DNA of 64,000 nt from Candidatus Saccharimonadota bacterium (lineage in GTDB: Bacteria > Patescibacteriota > Saccharimonadia > Saccharimonadales > Saccharimonadaceae): NCBI GenBank assembly GCA_017405265.1, contig JAFRAS010000002.1, forward strand, positions 1-64,000, in the 5' to 3' direction. A program made the translations under genes and the position numbers. The first letter of the stretch is position 1. Each line of letters opens with the position of its first letter. This document shows positions 32,871-40,879 of the stretch, piece after piece. Below the pieces are notes generated by a model. It was not told where the DNA came from. It was given only the letters and a program-made list of their open reading frames with translations, and ran no database searches.

Positions 32871-33635
32871 TCAAGCTTTTCTCTTCGCCGCTAAAATCAC
32901 GTTCTGGAACAAACACGCCACCGTCATCGGTCCCACCCCTCCAACTCTCGGTGTAATCGCGAAAAGGTCCCTCCTCTCTCGAACACTCTCGTCCACATCC
33001 CCCACAATCACTCCCCCTTCACTCGCCGTCCCCGCGTCCACCACCACTGCTCCCGGCTTTACAAAAGACCCCAAAATCAACCTCGGTTGCCCCGTGGCTG
33101 ACATAATTATATCAAAAAGCTTAAGCTTTGTCAAGTCGCTCCCCCTGTGAAACACCGTGACCTCGAGCCCTCTCTCCTCCCACATTCTCATAAGTGGCTC
33201 CCCCACCAACTTCCCCCTCCCAACCACCGCAATCTTCTTCCCCGAAAGCTCGATATTATATCCCCTTAGCAACTCATCAATCGCCATCGCCGTCGCCGTA
33301 GGCCGCGCACCCCTCAGCCCATCGACGTCTTTCTCAATCGGAATTTCATTTAATATACTATTGTCGGTATGAAGAAGCGGCAACTGCACAATAATCCCGT
33401 CCGCCTCGCTCTTCGAAATCACCTCCCTCATCTCCTCCCCCGAAACTATCTTGTCCAGAACCTCGACCCCAATCTCCTCCCCATATTTTTTCTTGAGCCC
33501 CACATATTTCGAAATCACCTCCCCCGCATTATCCCGCAAAATCAATAACCTCGGCGACCGCCCAAGCTCCGCCACTTCCGCTCTTTGCCTCTCTTTCATC
33601 TCCGCGGCCAACTTCCGCCCGTTTAGTTCAATCAT
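32871..33635 (-). CDS. folD: Methylenetetrahydrofolate dehydrogenase/cyclohydrolase
   Basis: This 254-residue bifunctional enzyme interconverts methylene-, methenyl- and formyl-tetrahydrofolate. It has the SKYVGLKKK catalytic region, DGIIVQLPL, PTATAMAIDELL, VVGRGKLVGEPL (NADP-binding) and the C-terminal GGVGPMTVACL. It is somewhat shorter than the usual 280-300 residues. The start overlaps the murB stop by four bases, making a murB-folD operon. Confidence 0.93.
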   Translation of the reverse strand: MIELNGRKLAAEMKERQRAEVAELGRSPRLLILRDNAGEVISKYVGLKKKYGEEIGVEVLDKIVSGEEMREVISKSEADGIIVQLPLLHTDNSILNEIPIEKDVDGLRGARPTATAMAIDELLRGYNIELSGKKIAVVGRGKLVGEPLMRMWEERGLEVTVFHRGSDLTKLKLFDIIMSATGQPRLILGSFVKPGAVVVDAGTASEGGVIVGDVDESVRERRDLFAITPRVGGVGPMTVACLFQNVILAAKRKA

Positions 33636-34630
33636 ATAATCACCGGCTCCATCTCGAGTTTCAACCCATATTTTTTCTCCACCGCCCCCGAAATCTCCTC
33701 CTTCGCCTTCATCAAGTCCGAAAAACTCTCCCCGCTCTCATTGATAAGAATCAGCGCCGCCTTCTCGCTCACTAAAAATCCGTGAAACACCTTGCCCTTG
33801 AGCCCCGCGTTCTCAATCAGCCACCCCGAATTAATCTTATATCCGTCCCCTTCCTCCCACATCAACACCCCGAGTTTCTTGAGCCTCAGAGCCTCCTCAC
33901 CCGAAACATAAATATTCTTAAAAAACGACCCCGCACTCGCAATTTCCTTCGGGTCCGGCAACTTCTCCCCCCGAATTTCGCTCACCATATTATATATAGA
34001 CATCGGCGAAAAATCACTCACCTGATGCTCCTCGACATATCTCTGTAAACTCGTATAAAACGGCGGCTTCATCCTCTCGTGATTGAGTTTGAGCCACACT
34101 CGCGTCACGAAATACCGCCCCCTTGTCTCACCCGAGTTCAAAATCGATTTCCGATACGAAAACTGAAGTTCCTCCATTGAAAATTCCCGAAACCCCCCCG
34201 TAGAAAGGTCGAGCACTCTGACTTTCTCGAGTACATTTTTCACCTCCTGCCCATACGCCCCAATATTTTGCACCGGCGCCGCTCCGAGCGTCCCCGGAAT
34301 TTTCGCGAGTGCCTCAATCCCCGAAAGCCCCCGAGAGCACGCCGCGAGCACCACCTCGTCCCAAATCTCTCCCCCTCCCCCGACTACTTCCTCTCCCCGA
34401 ATTTCGAGCCCTCGAATTTTATTCAAAAATATCACTCCCGAATACCCCTCGTCTCTCCCAATCGTATTCGCACCCCCGCCCATCACCCAAATCGGCAACC
34501 CCTTCTCCTTCGCGAACTCCCACGCCTCTTTCGCCTCCTCTTCGCTCCGAATTTCGACGACATACCTCGCCTCGCCCCCAATTCTCATCGTTGTTAATTC
34601 AGCAATTGGCACACCTTCTCTAATTTCCAT
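33632..34630 (-). CDS. murB: UDP-N-acetylenolpyruvoylglucosamine reductase
   Basis: This 332-residue flavoenzyme reduces UDP-GlcNAc-enolpyruvate to UDP-MurNAc. It has TTMRIGGEARYVVE, WVMGGGANTIGRDEGYSGVI (FAD binding), IPGTLGAAPVQNIGAYGQE, and ASAGSFFKNIYV (the catalytic Ser). The ATG at 34630 lies six bases after TATAAT (34637-34642), predicting a leaderless mRNA. It is divergent from groES. Confidence 0.95.
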   Translation of the reverse strand: MEIREGVPIAELTTMRIGGEARYVVEIRSEEEAKEAWEFAKEKGLPIWVMGGGANTIGRDEGYSGVIFLNKIRGLEIRGEEVVGGGGEIWDEVVLAACSRGLSGIEALAKIPGTLGAAPVQNIGAYGQEVKNVLEKVRVLDLSTGGFREFSMEELQFSYRKSILNSGETRGRYFVTRVWLKLNHERMKPPFYTSLQRYVEEHQVSDFSPMSIYNMVSEIRGEKLPDPKEIASAGSFFKNIYVSGEEALRLKKLGVLMWEEGDGYKINSGWLIENAGLKGKVFHGFLVSEKAALILINESGESFSDLMKAKEEISGAVEKKYGLKLEMEPVII

Positions 34631-34668
34631 ACCCCAATTATACCCCATTTCGCCCAAATTGTCATTTT

Positions 34669-34710
34669 AGCACTCGGCTCTTGACATTGCTAACTCCGAG
34701 TGCTACACTA
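34669..34710 (+). promoter_or_regulatory. groES promoter with CIRCE-like half-sites
   Basis: TAGCACTCGG (34669-34678) and CCGAGTGCTA (34697-34706) are perfect inverted half-sites containing TAGCACTC/GAGTGCTA of the HrcA operator CIRCE. The standard spacer is nine bases; here GAGTGCTA starts 22 bases after TAGCACTC ends. The -35 TTGACA (34682-34687) lies between the half-sites; 17 bases later the -10 TACACT (34705-34710) overlaps the second one. Confidence 0.75.
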
Positions 34711-34734
34711 CTCTTATAACAAGAAAGGAGCAAA

Positions 34735-34986
34735 ATGCTGAAACCACTCAAAAATCACATTGTCTTAAAAAAGCAAAAACCAGCCGAAAAAACCGAATCC
34801 GGTCTCTTCCGCCCCGACTCCGCCAAAACTGAAGCCGAATACGTCGTCGAGTCCGTCGGCGCCGAAGTGAAACAGGTCAAAAAAGGCGACAAGGTCGTCT
34901 TCAAAGAATATTCCGGCACTAATGTCAAAATCAACGACGAAGAATACGTCGTCGTCAAAGAAGAAGATGTCCTCGCGACTTTTTAA
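34735..34986 (+). CDS. groES: Co-chaperonin GroES
   Basis: This 83-residue GroES caps the GroEL chamber. The N-terminal LKPLKNHIVL, the mobile loop (EKTESGLFRPDSAK) and the C-terminal EEYVVVKEEDVLA are typical; a segment between the mobile loop and KKGDKVVF is shorter than in the 94-97-residue homologues. AAGAAAGGAG precedes the ATG. Transcription starts at the CIRCE-like promoter, giving a leader of about 18 bases. Confidence 0.95.
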   Translation: MLKPLKNHIVLKKQKPAEKTESGLFRPDSAKTEAEYVVESVGAEVKQVKKGDKVVFKEYSGTNVKINDEEYVVVKEEDVLATF

Positions 34987-34998
34987 AGAAAGGGAATT

Positions 34999-36612
34999 AT
35001 GAAAAAAATCTACTACGAAGAAGAAGCCAGAAAAAAAGTTTTAAGTGGCGCCAAACAACTCTACGACGCCGTGAAAGTCACCTTCGGCCCGAAAGGCCAG
35101 AACGTCGTAATTGAAAAAGCCTACGGCGCCCCGACCATCACCCACGACGGCGTCACCGTTGCCGAAGCCGTCGATCTCGGCTCCACCGAAGAAAACCTCG
35201 GTGAAAAAGTCGGCGCGAGCCTGATTAAATCCGCCGCCCAAAAATTGAACAAAGTCGCCGGCGACGGCACCACCACCGTCACCGTCTTGACCTATAACAT
35301 CCTCGCCGAAGCGAACAAGTTAATCGCCGCCGGCATCAACCCGATGGAACTCCGAAAGGGAATTGAACGCGCCGGCGCGAAAATCGTCGCCGAAATCAAT
35401 AAATCCGCCGAAAAAATCGCCGGAGACGACAAAAAGGTCGCCGAAGTAGCCACCATCTCCGCTGGCGACGAACAAATCGGAAAACTCATCGCCGAAGTCA
35501 TCAGTAAAATCGGCAAAGACGGCGTCGTCACCGTCGAACAGGGCCAAGGCCTCGAAATGCAAGAAGAAATCGTCGAAGGTTTCACCTACGACAAAGGTTT
35601 CTCCTCTCCCTTCTTCGTCACCGACGCCAACCGCCAGGAAGCCGTTTTCGACAAGCCTTCCATTCTCTTGACCGACAAAAAGATTAGTAGCGCAAACGAA
35701 ATCCTGCCCCTCCTCGAACAATGCGTCCAAGCCGGGAAAAAGGACCTCGTCATCATCGCCGAAGAAGTCGAAGGCGAAGCCCTCTCCCTCCTCGTCCTGA
35801 ACAAATTAAAAGGCGCCTTCAATCCTCTCGTTTTGAAAGCTCCCTCTTTCGGTGACCGCCGCAAAGAAATCATGGAAGACATCGCCATTTTGACCGACGC
35901 CACTCTCGTCTCCGCAGACAAAGGCCAAAAACTCGAAGAAGCCGGCCTCGAGGTCCTCGGTTCCGCCGGTAAGATTATCGCGACAAAAGACGAAACTACC
36001 ATCATCAAGGGTGCCGGCAGCGAAAAAGCCGTAAAAGACCGCATCAAGCTCATCGAGTCCCAGGCTACTCTCGTAAAATCCGATTATGAAAAAGGCGAAC
36101 TCGAAAAACGTGCCGCCGCTCTCTCTGGTAAGGTTGCCGTAATTAAGGTCGGTGGTGCCACCGAAACCGAAATCAACGAAAAGAAGTTCCGCGTGGACGA
36201 CGCCGTCGCCGCGACGAAAGCCGCTCTTTCCGAAGGTATCGTCGCCGGTGGCGGTGTTACTCTCGTTAATCTCGCGAGTATTTTGGACGACAAAGACCTC
36301 GGTGAAAAAATCGTGAAAGATGCTCTGAAGTCTCCTTTCATCCACATCACGAAGAACGCTGGCTTAAACTCCGAAGCTCTCCTCTCCGAAGTCGAGAAAG
36401 CGAAGCCTGGCTTCGGCGTCAACGTCATGTCTCCGGAAAAAGGTCTCGTTGACCTGAAAAAATCCGGCGTCATCGACCCCGCCCGCGTCACCCGTGAAGC
36501 TGTCGAAAATGCCGTAAGCATCGCCGCCACGACTATCACCATGGGCGCCCTCATCGTCGACGTCCCCGAAGAAAAAAACAACTCCGCCGCCATGTCTCCC
36601 GACATGTACTAA
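34999..36612 (+). CDS. groEL: Chaperonin GroEL
   Basis: This 537-residue chaperonin folds client proteins with ATP and GroES. It has KVTFGPKGQNVVIEKAYGAP, the ATP-binding GDGTTTVTVL, and GGGVTLVN. The usual Gly-Gly-Met-rich tail is replaced by a short tail ending AAMSPDMY. It lies 12 bases after groES with its own AAAGGG site. A bidirectional terminator follows. Confidence 0.97.
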   Translation: MKKIYYEEEARKKVLSGAKQLYDAVKVTFGPKGQNVVIEKAYGAPTITHDGVTVAEAVDLGSTEENLGEKVGASLIKSAAQKLNKVAGDGTTTVTVLTYNILAEANKLIAAGINPMELRKGIERAGAKIVAEINKSAEKIAGDDKKVAEVATISAGDEQIGKLIAEVISKIGKDGVVTVEQGQGLEMQEEIVEGFTYDKGFSSPFFVTDANRQEAVFDKPSILLTDKKISSANEILPLLEQCVQAGKKDLVIIAEEVEGEALSLLVLNKLKGAFNPLVLKAPSFGDRRKEIMEDIAILTDATLVSADKGQKLEEAGLEVLGSAGKIIATKDETTIIKGAGSEKAVKDRIKLIESQATLVKSDYEKGELEKRAAALSGKVAVIKVGGATETEINEKKFRVDDAVAATKAALSEGIVAGGGVTLVNLASILDDKDLGEKIVKDALKSPFIHITKNAGLNSEALLSEVEKAKPGFGVNVMSPEKGLVDLKKSGVIDPARVTREAVENAVSIAATTITMGALIVDVPEEKNNSAAMSPDMY

Positions 36613-36620
36613 ACTCACAA

Positions 36621-36646
36621 AAAATCCCCCGAAAGGGGGATTTTTT
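36621..36646. terminator. Bidirectional terminator
   Basis: AAAATCCCCC/GGGGGATTTT with loop GAAA, continued by T bases on + and a matching A-run on the other side. It serves groEL and the convergent gene at 36662. Confidence 0.93.
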
Positions 36647-36661
36647 TGAATCGCCTAATAA

Positions 36662-37198
36662 TTATTTAAAATTATTAATCATTCCGAGGAGTTCGATAAG
36701 AGCACCAGCCTTGATTTCATCATCCGGAATTGTCTTTACTACTTCGTGTGCCGCACCAATCGCCGCTTTTTCATGTGTCATCGTAGCGATTTCTTTGTAA
36801 ATGCGGAATTTCTCCAGCGGATCAGCCGAAACCTTATCCATAAGAGGGAACAACTCGCGCAAAGCATCTTCCTTGATTCGCACGAGATTCGCCCTCGGCT
36901 CATCTTCCGGAATACCAGCATAATTATATGAAGGCGCAGCCGCCGCCGGATTAATTTCGGGAGCTGGTGCGGGGGCAGATTCAGCAGGAGCCGGAGCCGC
37001 TACTTCCGGTGCCGGAGGCATCGGCATACCACCATCTTGCGCTACCGGAGGAACCACTGGCGCCTCAGGCATTGCGAATCCGTTCGCATCTACCGCCGGG
37101 GCCGGAGTCTCGACTGGCGCTTCCGGAGCCGGAGCTTCCGCCTGCGTCTCCTCTTTTGTAATATCATCTATCGCTTTTTGCAATTCTTCATTGCTCAT
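36662..37198 (-). CDS. Pro/Ala-rich protein with helical C-terminal domain
   Basis: This 178-residue protein is not recognised. Residues about 20-95 are a disordered Pro/Ala/Glu-rich linker (repeated PAPE/PAPA units). Residues 100-178 form a compact helical domain (VRIKEDALRELFPLMDKVSA, KFRIYKEIATMTHEKAAIGA). The ATG at 37198 follows GAAAGGG. I recall similar proteins in CPR genomes but cannot name a function. Confidence 0.7.
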   Translation of the reverse strand: MSNEELQKAIDDITKEETQAEAPAPEAPVETPAPAVDANGFAMPEAPVVPPVAQDGGMPMPPAPEVAAPAPAESAPAPAPEINPAAAAPSYNYAGIPEDEPRANLVRIKEDALRELFPLMDKVSADPLEKFRIYKEIATMTHEKAAIGAAHEVVKTIPDDEIKAGALIELLGMINNFK

Positions 37199-37257
37199 TT
37201 TTTTGCCTACCCTTTCTAATTTAATGACCTTATTTTCTCAATTATAACCCACTTTTT

Positions 37258-37725
37258 TTAAAAACGCAAGAACTTTACGATTTTATCCAAAAAATCTAAC
37301 TTAATTTCTTCCATCGGCATCCTCGCCCCAAACATATCCACAATCGCCTCCCCCTGTTCCTGCGGGAAATAAATCTCCACTCTCGGCGAAAAACGTTTTT
37401 TCGGCGTCATCACAATCGAAAAAATTTCACCATTTTTCACCACCCCGAACGACTTAAAATCCTCATATTTATATAAGTTATTGCCTTCCTTAAGCCCCTC
37501 CGGCCCGAGTTCATATTTCAGCGTCCTCGGCGGCCTCACCGCCATCAAAATCAACGCCGCCGCCCCGACAATCGGAATCGGAATAAATGTCCATTGTTTT
37601 AGCCACACCCCGAGCGCCGTGAGGCCCAAGGCCACCACAATAATCGCAACATACCACCCCGCATTTCGCTTCCTCTGGATATACTCCTTCGCCTCCCAAT
37701 AAACAACATCTTTTGACTTATTCAT
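37258..37725 (-). CDS. Two-helix membrane protein of unknown function
   Basis: This 155-residue protein has two membrane helices (GWYVAIIVVALGLTALGVWL and FIPIPIVGAAALILMAV, residues about 23-63) and a beta-rich C-terminal domain that may resemble bacterial PH-like domains (LYKYEDFKSFGVV, FSPRVEIYFP). The ATG at 37725 is six bases after TATAAT (37732-37737), so the mRNA should be leaderless. Confidence 0.72.
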   Translation of the reverse strand: MNKSKDVVYWEAKEYIQRKRNAGWYVAIIVVALGLTALGVWLKQWTFIPIPIVGAAALILMAVRPPRTLKYELGPEGLKEGNNLYKYEDFKSFGVVKNGEIFSIVMTPKKRFSPRVEIYFPQEQGEAIVDMFGARMPMEEIKLDFLDKIVKFLRF

Positions 37726-37770
37726 AAGCTAATTATACCACACCACTATATATAATATAAAAAATAATTT

Positions 37771-37863
37771 TGGCGGAGGGTGGGAGATTCGAACTCCCGC
37801 TCCAGATTACTCCGGACTAACGATTTAGCAAACCGTCCCCTTCAGCCACTTGGGTAACCCTCC
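37771..37863 (-). tRNA. tRNA-Ser (anticodon GCT)
   Basis: This class II tRNA reads on the minus strand with acceptor GGAGGGT/ACCCTCC, anticodon stem ACGGT/ATCGT (with a G-T pair) around TTGCTAA (anticodon GCT, reading AGC/AGU), a long variable arm, T-loop TTCGAAT and encoded CCA. It is the third serine tRNA in the window. Confidence 0.94.
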
Positions 37864-37877
37864 GTGTCCCCATTATA

Positions 37878-38387
37878 TCATATCTTTACGTATTTTTTCA
37901 CCCAATTTTCGAGCCCCTCGAGTGTCTTATACGCGGGCAAATCTTCATTTTTCTCCCCATCGAGATACTTCACTATCTCCCCCTCTTGATATATCACCAT
38001 CGTCGGCAAATATTTTATCTTCGACGACAGCCCCGCCTGCTCAAAATTCTCTTTGTCAAGCGACACAATCAAAATCTTATGATTAGAAGAAAACTCTTTC
38101 ACGAGTGTCGTGAGCGGCATCCCCATCGGACAAGCCAGTGTATGTCCGAGAACTAGAAAGCTCTTCTTCTCCGCCACGAGTCGCGAAAATTCCTCCGCCG
38201 AAATTTCCTTGAGCCCCTCTTCCGACTCATAAAACTCCTGCGAGAGCGAAAACGCCTCTCGATTTTCGTCCACCACCACCTTTCTCACCTCTATCCCCAC
38301 ATACCCCGCCGCAACCGCCGCGACAAACAGCAACGCCGAAAGCACCATCCATAAAACTTTATGCTTGTGCTCTTTCGCGCCACCCAT
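37878..38387 (-). CDS. Membrane-anchored thioredoxin-like protein lacking a CxxC
   Basis: This 169-residue protein has an N-terminal membrane anchor (VLWMVLSALLFVAAVAAGYV, about residues 11-31) and an extracytoplasmic thioredoxin-like fold (FLVLGHTLACPMGMPLTTLV, IKYLPTMVIYQEGE with the cis-Pro). The active site has only one Cys (ACPMGMP), so ordinary dithiol exchange is not possible; it could be monothiol or structural. It starts five bases after the rhodanese-like gene, forming an operon. Confidence 0.75.
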   Translation of the reverse strand: MGGAKEHKHKVLWMVLSALLFVAAVAAGYVGIEVRKVVVDENREAFSLSQEFYESEEGLKEISAEEFSRLVAEKKSFLVLGHTLACPMGMPLTTLVKEFSSNHKILIVSLDKENFEQAGLSSKIKYLPTMVIYQEGEIVKYLDGEKNEDLPAYKTLEGLENWVKKYVKI

Positions 38388-38392
38388 TTTTT

Positions 38393-39091
38393 CTACTCCG
38401 TTTTCGCCCTAAGTCCCGAAAAATCAATATTATGATAACTTACCTTCCACCAGTCATACACCGCCGTGCCGTCTTCGAGCTCTCTCTTCACCTGAACCTT
38501 ATTCTTCCCCTGATAATTCCAAAATCCGCCCGTGTTATAAATCTTATTCTCATTCCACCCGAGCGACACGAGCAATTCTTTCGTCATCCCAGCATATCCG
38601 CCCCCACCACACATCAAGAAAATCACCTTGTCTTTCGGGAATAACGCCTCCAAAATATCCATCGACTCTTCGTAATTCGCAACATATTCCCCCTCTTCAT
38701 TTTTCGAGAATAACACCGGCCCAGTATAAGATTCTCCGACCGCCTCCGGCAACCCCTCGACCTTCGTAAGATACGGATAGGGAACCACCTCAAATCCCTT
38801 CACAAACCCCGAAAGATACGAATCCCCACCAATCGCCTCATAATTCGCGTCGTCAATAAGCATTCTCACATCGCGATACACCGCGTCCGACCGGAAAAGA
38901 TAATCGTCCAAAGTATTTTCATTTACATTTTTGTCAATTTTGAGCTCTCCCTTCGCCCCCTCCGCAATTTCCGGCTTCGGCAAATCTTTCACCCCATTAA
39001 TCTTCGAAAACAGCATCGTGAGTAAAATCCCGAGAATAATCCCCGAAAATCCCACAATCACCATCCCACCGACATTCATTTTTTTTGCCAT
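38393..39091 (-). CDS. Membrane-anchored rhodanese-like protein
   Basis: This 232-residue protein has an N-terminal membrane helix (MVIVGFSGIILGILLTMLF, about residues 10-29) and a C-terminal rhodanese-type domain in which the catalytic Cys sits in VIFLMCGGGGYAGMTKELL. Rhodaneses carry persulfide sulfur. Pairing with a thioredoxin-like protein in one operon suggests an extracytoplasmic thiol or sulfur-handling pair. The ATG at 39091 follows AGGAGG. Confidence 0.72.
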   Translation of the reverse strand: MAKKMNVGGMVIVGFSGIILGILLTMLFSKINGVKDLPKPEIAEGAKGELKIDKNVNENTLDDYLFRSDAVYRDVRMLIDDANYEAIGGDSYLSGFVKGFEVVPYPYLTKVEGLPEAVGESYTGPVLFSKNEEGEYVANYEESMDILEALFPKDKVIFLMCGGGGYAGMTKELLVSLGWNENKIYNTGGFWNYQGKNKVQVKRELEDGTAVYDWWKVSYHNIDFSGLRAKTE

Positions 39092-39164
39092 AGGCCTCCT
39101 TATTTTTCTTCATTCTACTCTACTTCTTCCATTTTTTCAAGCCTTGTGTTATAATATTATTACT

Positions 39165-39545
39165 ATGACATTCCGTCGTTTTTTATACACAGTTATCTTA
39201 GGCACACTCATCGTAGTCACGCTTTTTACTGGCCGCGTTATGGCCTCGTCCGCCTCTGATATCGCCCGCGCCGGCATCGAAGCCATCCGTATTGACGGTA
39301 TGCCGACCGAACTCCTCGGTGACCACGGTATCGTTACCCGCATCACTAACCTCATCTTGGCCTCCATCGGTATCATCTCCGTCATCATGATTATCTTCGG
39401 CGGCATCCGCTATATCGTCTCCGGTGGCGACTCGAAAAAGGTCACCGACGCGAAGAATACTATTCTCTACGCCATTATCGGCTTAGTAATCTGCCTCCTC
39501 TCCTACGCCATCGTCAACTTCGTCCTCTCCACCCTCTCCCTCTAA
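39165..39545 (+). CDS. VirB2/TrbC-like pilin
   Basis: This 126-residue protein has a signal-like N-terminus and two long hydrophobic helices (LILASIGIISVIMIIFGGIR and ILYAIIGLVICLLSYAIVNF) separated by a short polar loop (SGGDSKKVTDAKN), the VirB2/TrbC pilin layout. It would be the subunit of a conjugation-type pilus or T4SS channel. The ATG at 39165 lies nine bases after TATAAT (39150-39155). Its last 63 bases overlap the convergent comF gene. Confidence 0.83.
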   Translation: MTFRRFLYTVILGTLIVVTLFTGRVMASSASDIARAGIEAIRIDGMPTELLGDHGIVTRITNLILASIGIISVIMIIFGGIRYIVSGGDSKKVTDAKNTILYAIIGLVICLLSYAIVNFVLSTLSL

Positions 39546-40232
39546 TCTCTTATTCGCCACGACGACCACCGCGACGATTTTTTCCGCCCCATTTTTCCTC
39601 AAAACCTCCGCCGCCGCCTTCATCGAACTCCCCGTCGTCCACACATCATCAAACAACACATAAATCTTATTTTTATCTATCTCAAATTTCGGATTAATTT
39701 CATACGCCTTTTTTGCCTGTTTTTCTCGCGTTTTTGCATCCGCCCCGACCTGTACACTTTTGCCCTTCCGGACCAGCACCGGCTCCATTTCCCACCCTTT
39801 ATATCTCGCAAACCACTTCGCGATCACTTTCGTGTGGTCCACTCCTCTTTCCCGGATATGTTTTGAAATGGTCGGTAGAGGAACTATTGTCGCCCCTGTT
39901 ACAAAATCCGGAATCATCCGACTCATCACCTCCCCAATCTCCCTTCCCATCGCCCTCACCGAATGATATTTATACTCCGCCGCCATCCGTCCGAGCAGCT
40001 CCCCTCTCCATCCCCCGACAAACACCCCGAGAAGCGGCAACCCGCAATTCTCGCATTTTCCGTTTATGTTTGCCTTTCCGCAGCTCGGGCAATAATTCAA
40101 AAAGTCCATGCTTATGTAATTTTTACAACACTTACAAAGCACCCCACCGATACGCCCACACCCCCGACAAGAGTGCGGATTCACCCACTCAAAAACATCA
40201 AAACGTGTTGTATTTTTTACAATTCTTCCCAT
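39483..40232 (-). CDS. comF: ComF-family phosphoribosyltransferase-like protein
   Basis: This 249-residue protein has N-terminal zinc-ribbon cysteines (CRGCG, CKCC, CPSCG, CENCG) and a C-terminal PRTase domain with the PRPP loop VLFDDVWTTGSSM. ComF is needed for DNA uptake in competent bacteria, probably coupling ssDNA entry to recombination. Its last 20 residues (EGEGGEDEVDDGVGEEADY) are acidic and encoded antisense to the pilin gene. The start at 40232 is 11 bases from a TATAAA box (40244-40249), overlapping the hsp20 promoter. Confidence 0.9.
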   Translation of the reverse strand: MGRIVKNTTRFDVFEWVNPHSCRGCGRIGGVLCKCCKNYISMDFLNYCPSCGKANINGKCENCGLPLLGVFVGGWRGELLGRMAAEYKYHSVRAMGREIGEVMSRMIPDFVTGATIVPLPTISKHIRERGVDHTKVIAKWFARYKGWEMEPVLVRKGKSVQVGADAKTREKQAKKAYEINPKFEIDKNKIYVLFDDVWTTGSSMKAAAEVLRKNGAEKIVAVVVVANKRLEGEGGEDEVDDGVGEEADY

Positions 40233-40238
40233 TTGTTA

Positions 40239-40267
40239 TTGATTTTATACCAAACTCGTATTAAAAT
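40239..40267 (+). promoter_or_regulatory. hsp20 promoter, overlapping divergent comF promoter
   Basis: TTGATT (40239-40244), 17 bases, and TAAAAT (40262-40267) drive hsp20. The comF -10 (minus strand TATAAA, 40244-40249) lies inside its spacer, so the two would compete. Confidence 0.7.
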
Positions 40268-40296
40268 AAAGCGTAATAACTAAAGGAGGAAGAGCT

Positions 40297-40824
40297 ATGG
40301 CTCGTACAAATGAAGATGCGTTAATGGAAAAAGAACTTGCCGACGCGTTTTTGGACGACGACGATTCCGCCTCTACATCGAGTTTTGGGCAGACCGAAGA
40401 AGAGGGAACTCCCGAATCCGAAACCCCCGCAATGACCGATTCCTCTGCGCCCGAAGAATCCGACGATGACACCTGGGAAACCGCCGATGATTTTCCCGGC
40501 CAACTCGCCGTTGACGTTTATGAAACCGCCGACAAACTTGTCGTGAAAGCTCGCACTGCCGGCATCTCGAAAAACGACCTCGACGTCAGCATCTCTGAAC
40601 AAATCTTAACCATCTCCGGCGTCCTCTCCGGCGGCGAAGACGAATCCACCACCCGCTGGCACATCCAAGAATGTTATTGGGGTGAATTCTCCCGCACCAT
40701 CGCCCTCCCCGTCCCCGTCCGTGAGGACGAAAACTCCGTCAAAGCCGAGTTGAAAGATGGCGTCTTGACTATCACCTTCGACAAGGTGAAAACCGAAGCC
40801 GCGAAACGCATCCAAGTCCAATAA
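40297..40824 (+). CDS. Small heat-shock protein (Hsp20/alpha-crystallin)
   Basis: This 175-residue protein has an unusually long acidic N-terminal arm (residues 1-65, rich in Asp, Glu, Ser, Thr) before an alpha-crystallin domain (LAVDVYETADKLVVKARTAG, ILTISGVL, FSRTIALPVPV, VKAELKDGVLTITFDKV). Hsp20 oligomers hold unfolded proteins. AAAGGAGGAAG precedes the ATG and a terminator follows. Confidence 0.93.
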   Translation: MARTNEDALMEKELADAFLDDDDSASTSSFGQTEEEGTPESETPAMTDSSAPEESDDDTWETADDFPGQLAVDVYETADKLVVKARTAGISKNDLDVSISEQILTISGVLSGGEDESTTRWHIQECYWGEFSRTIALPVPVREDENSVKAELKDGVLTITFDKVKTEAAKRIQVQ

Positions 40825-40833
40825 CCCTTTTAA

Positions 40834-40863
40834 AAATAGAAGTCCAAAAAACTTCTATTTTTT
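40834..40863 (+). terminator. Rho-independent terminator
   Basis: AAATAGAAGT/ACTTCTATTT with a seven-base loop, then T bases. Confidence 0.88.
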
Positions 40864-40879
40864 ATGTTATACTAAAAAT

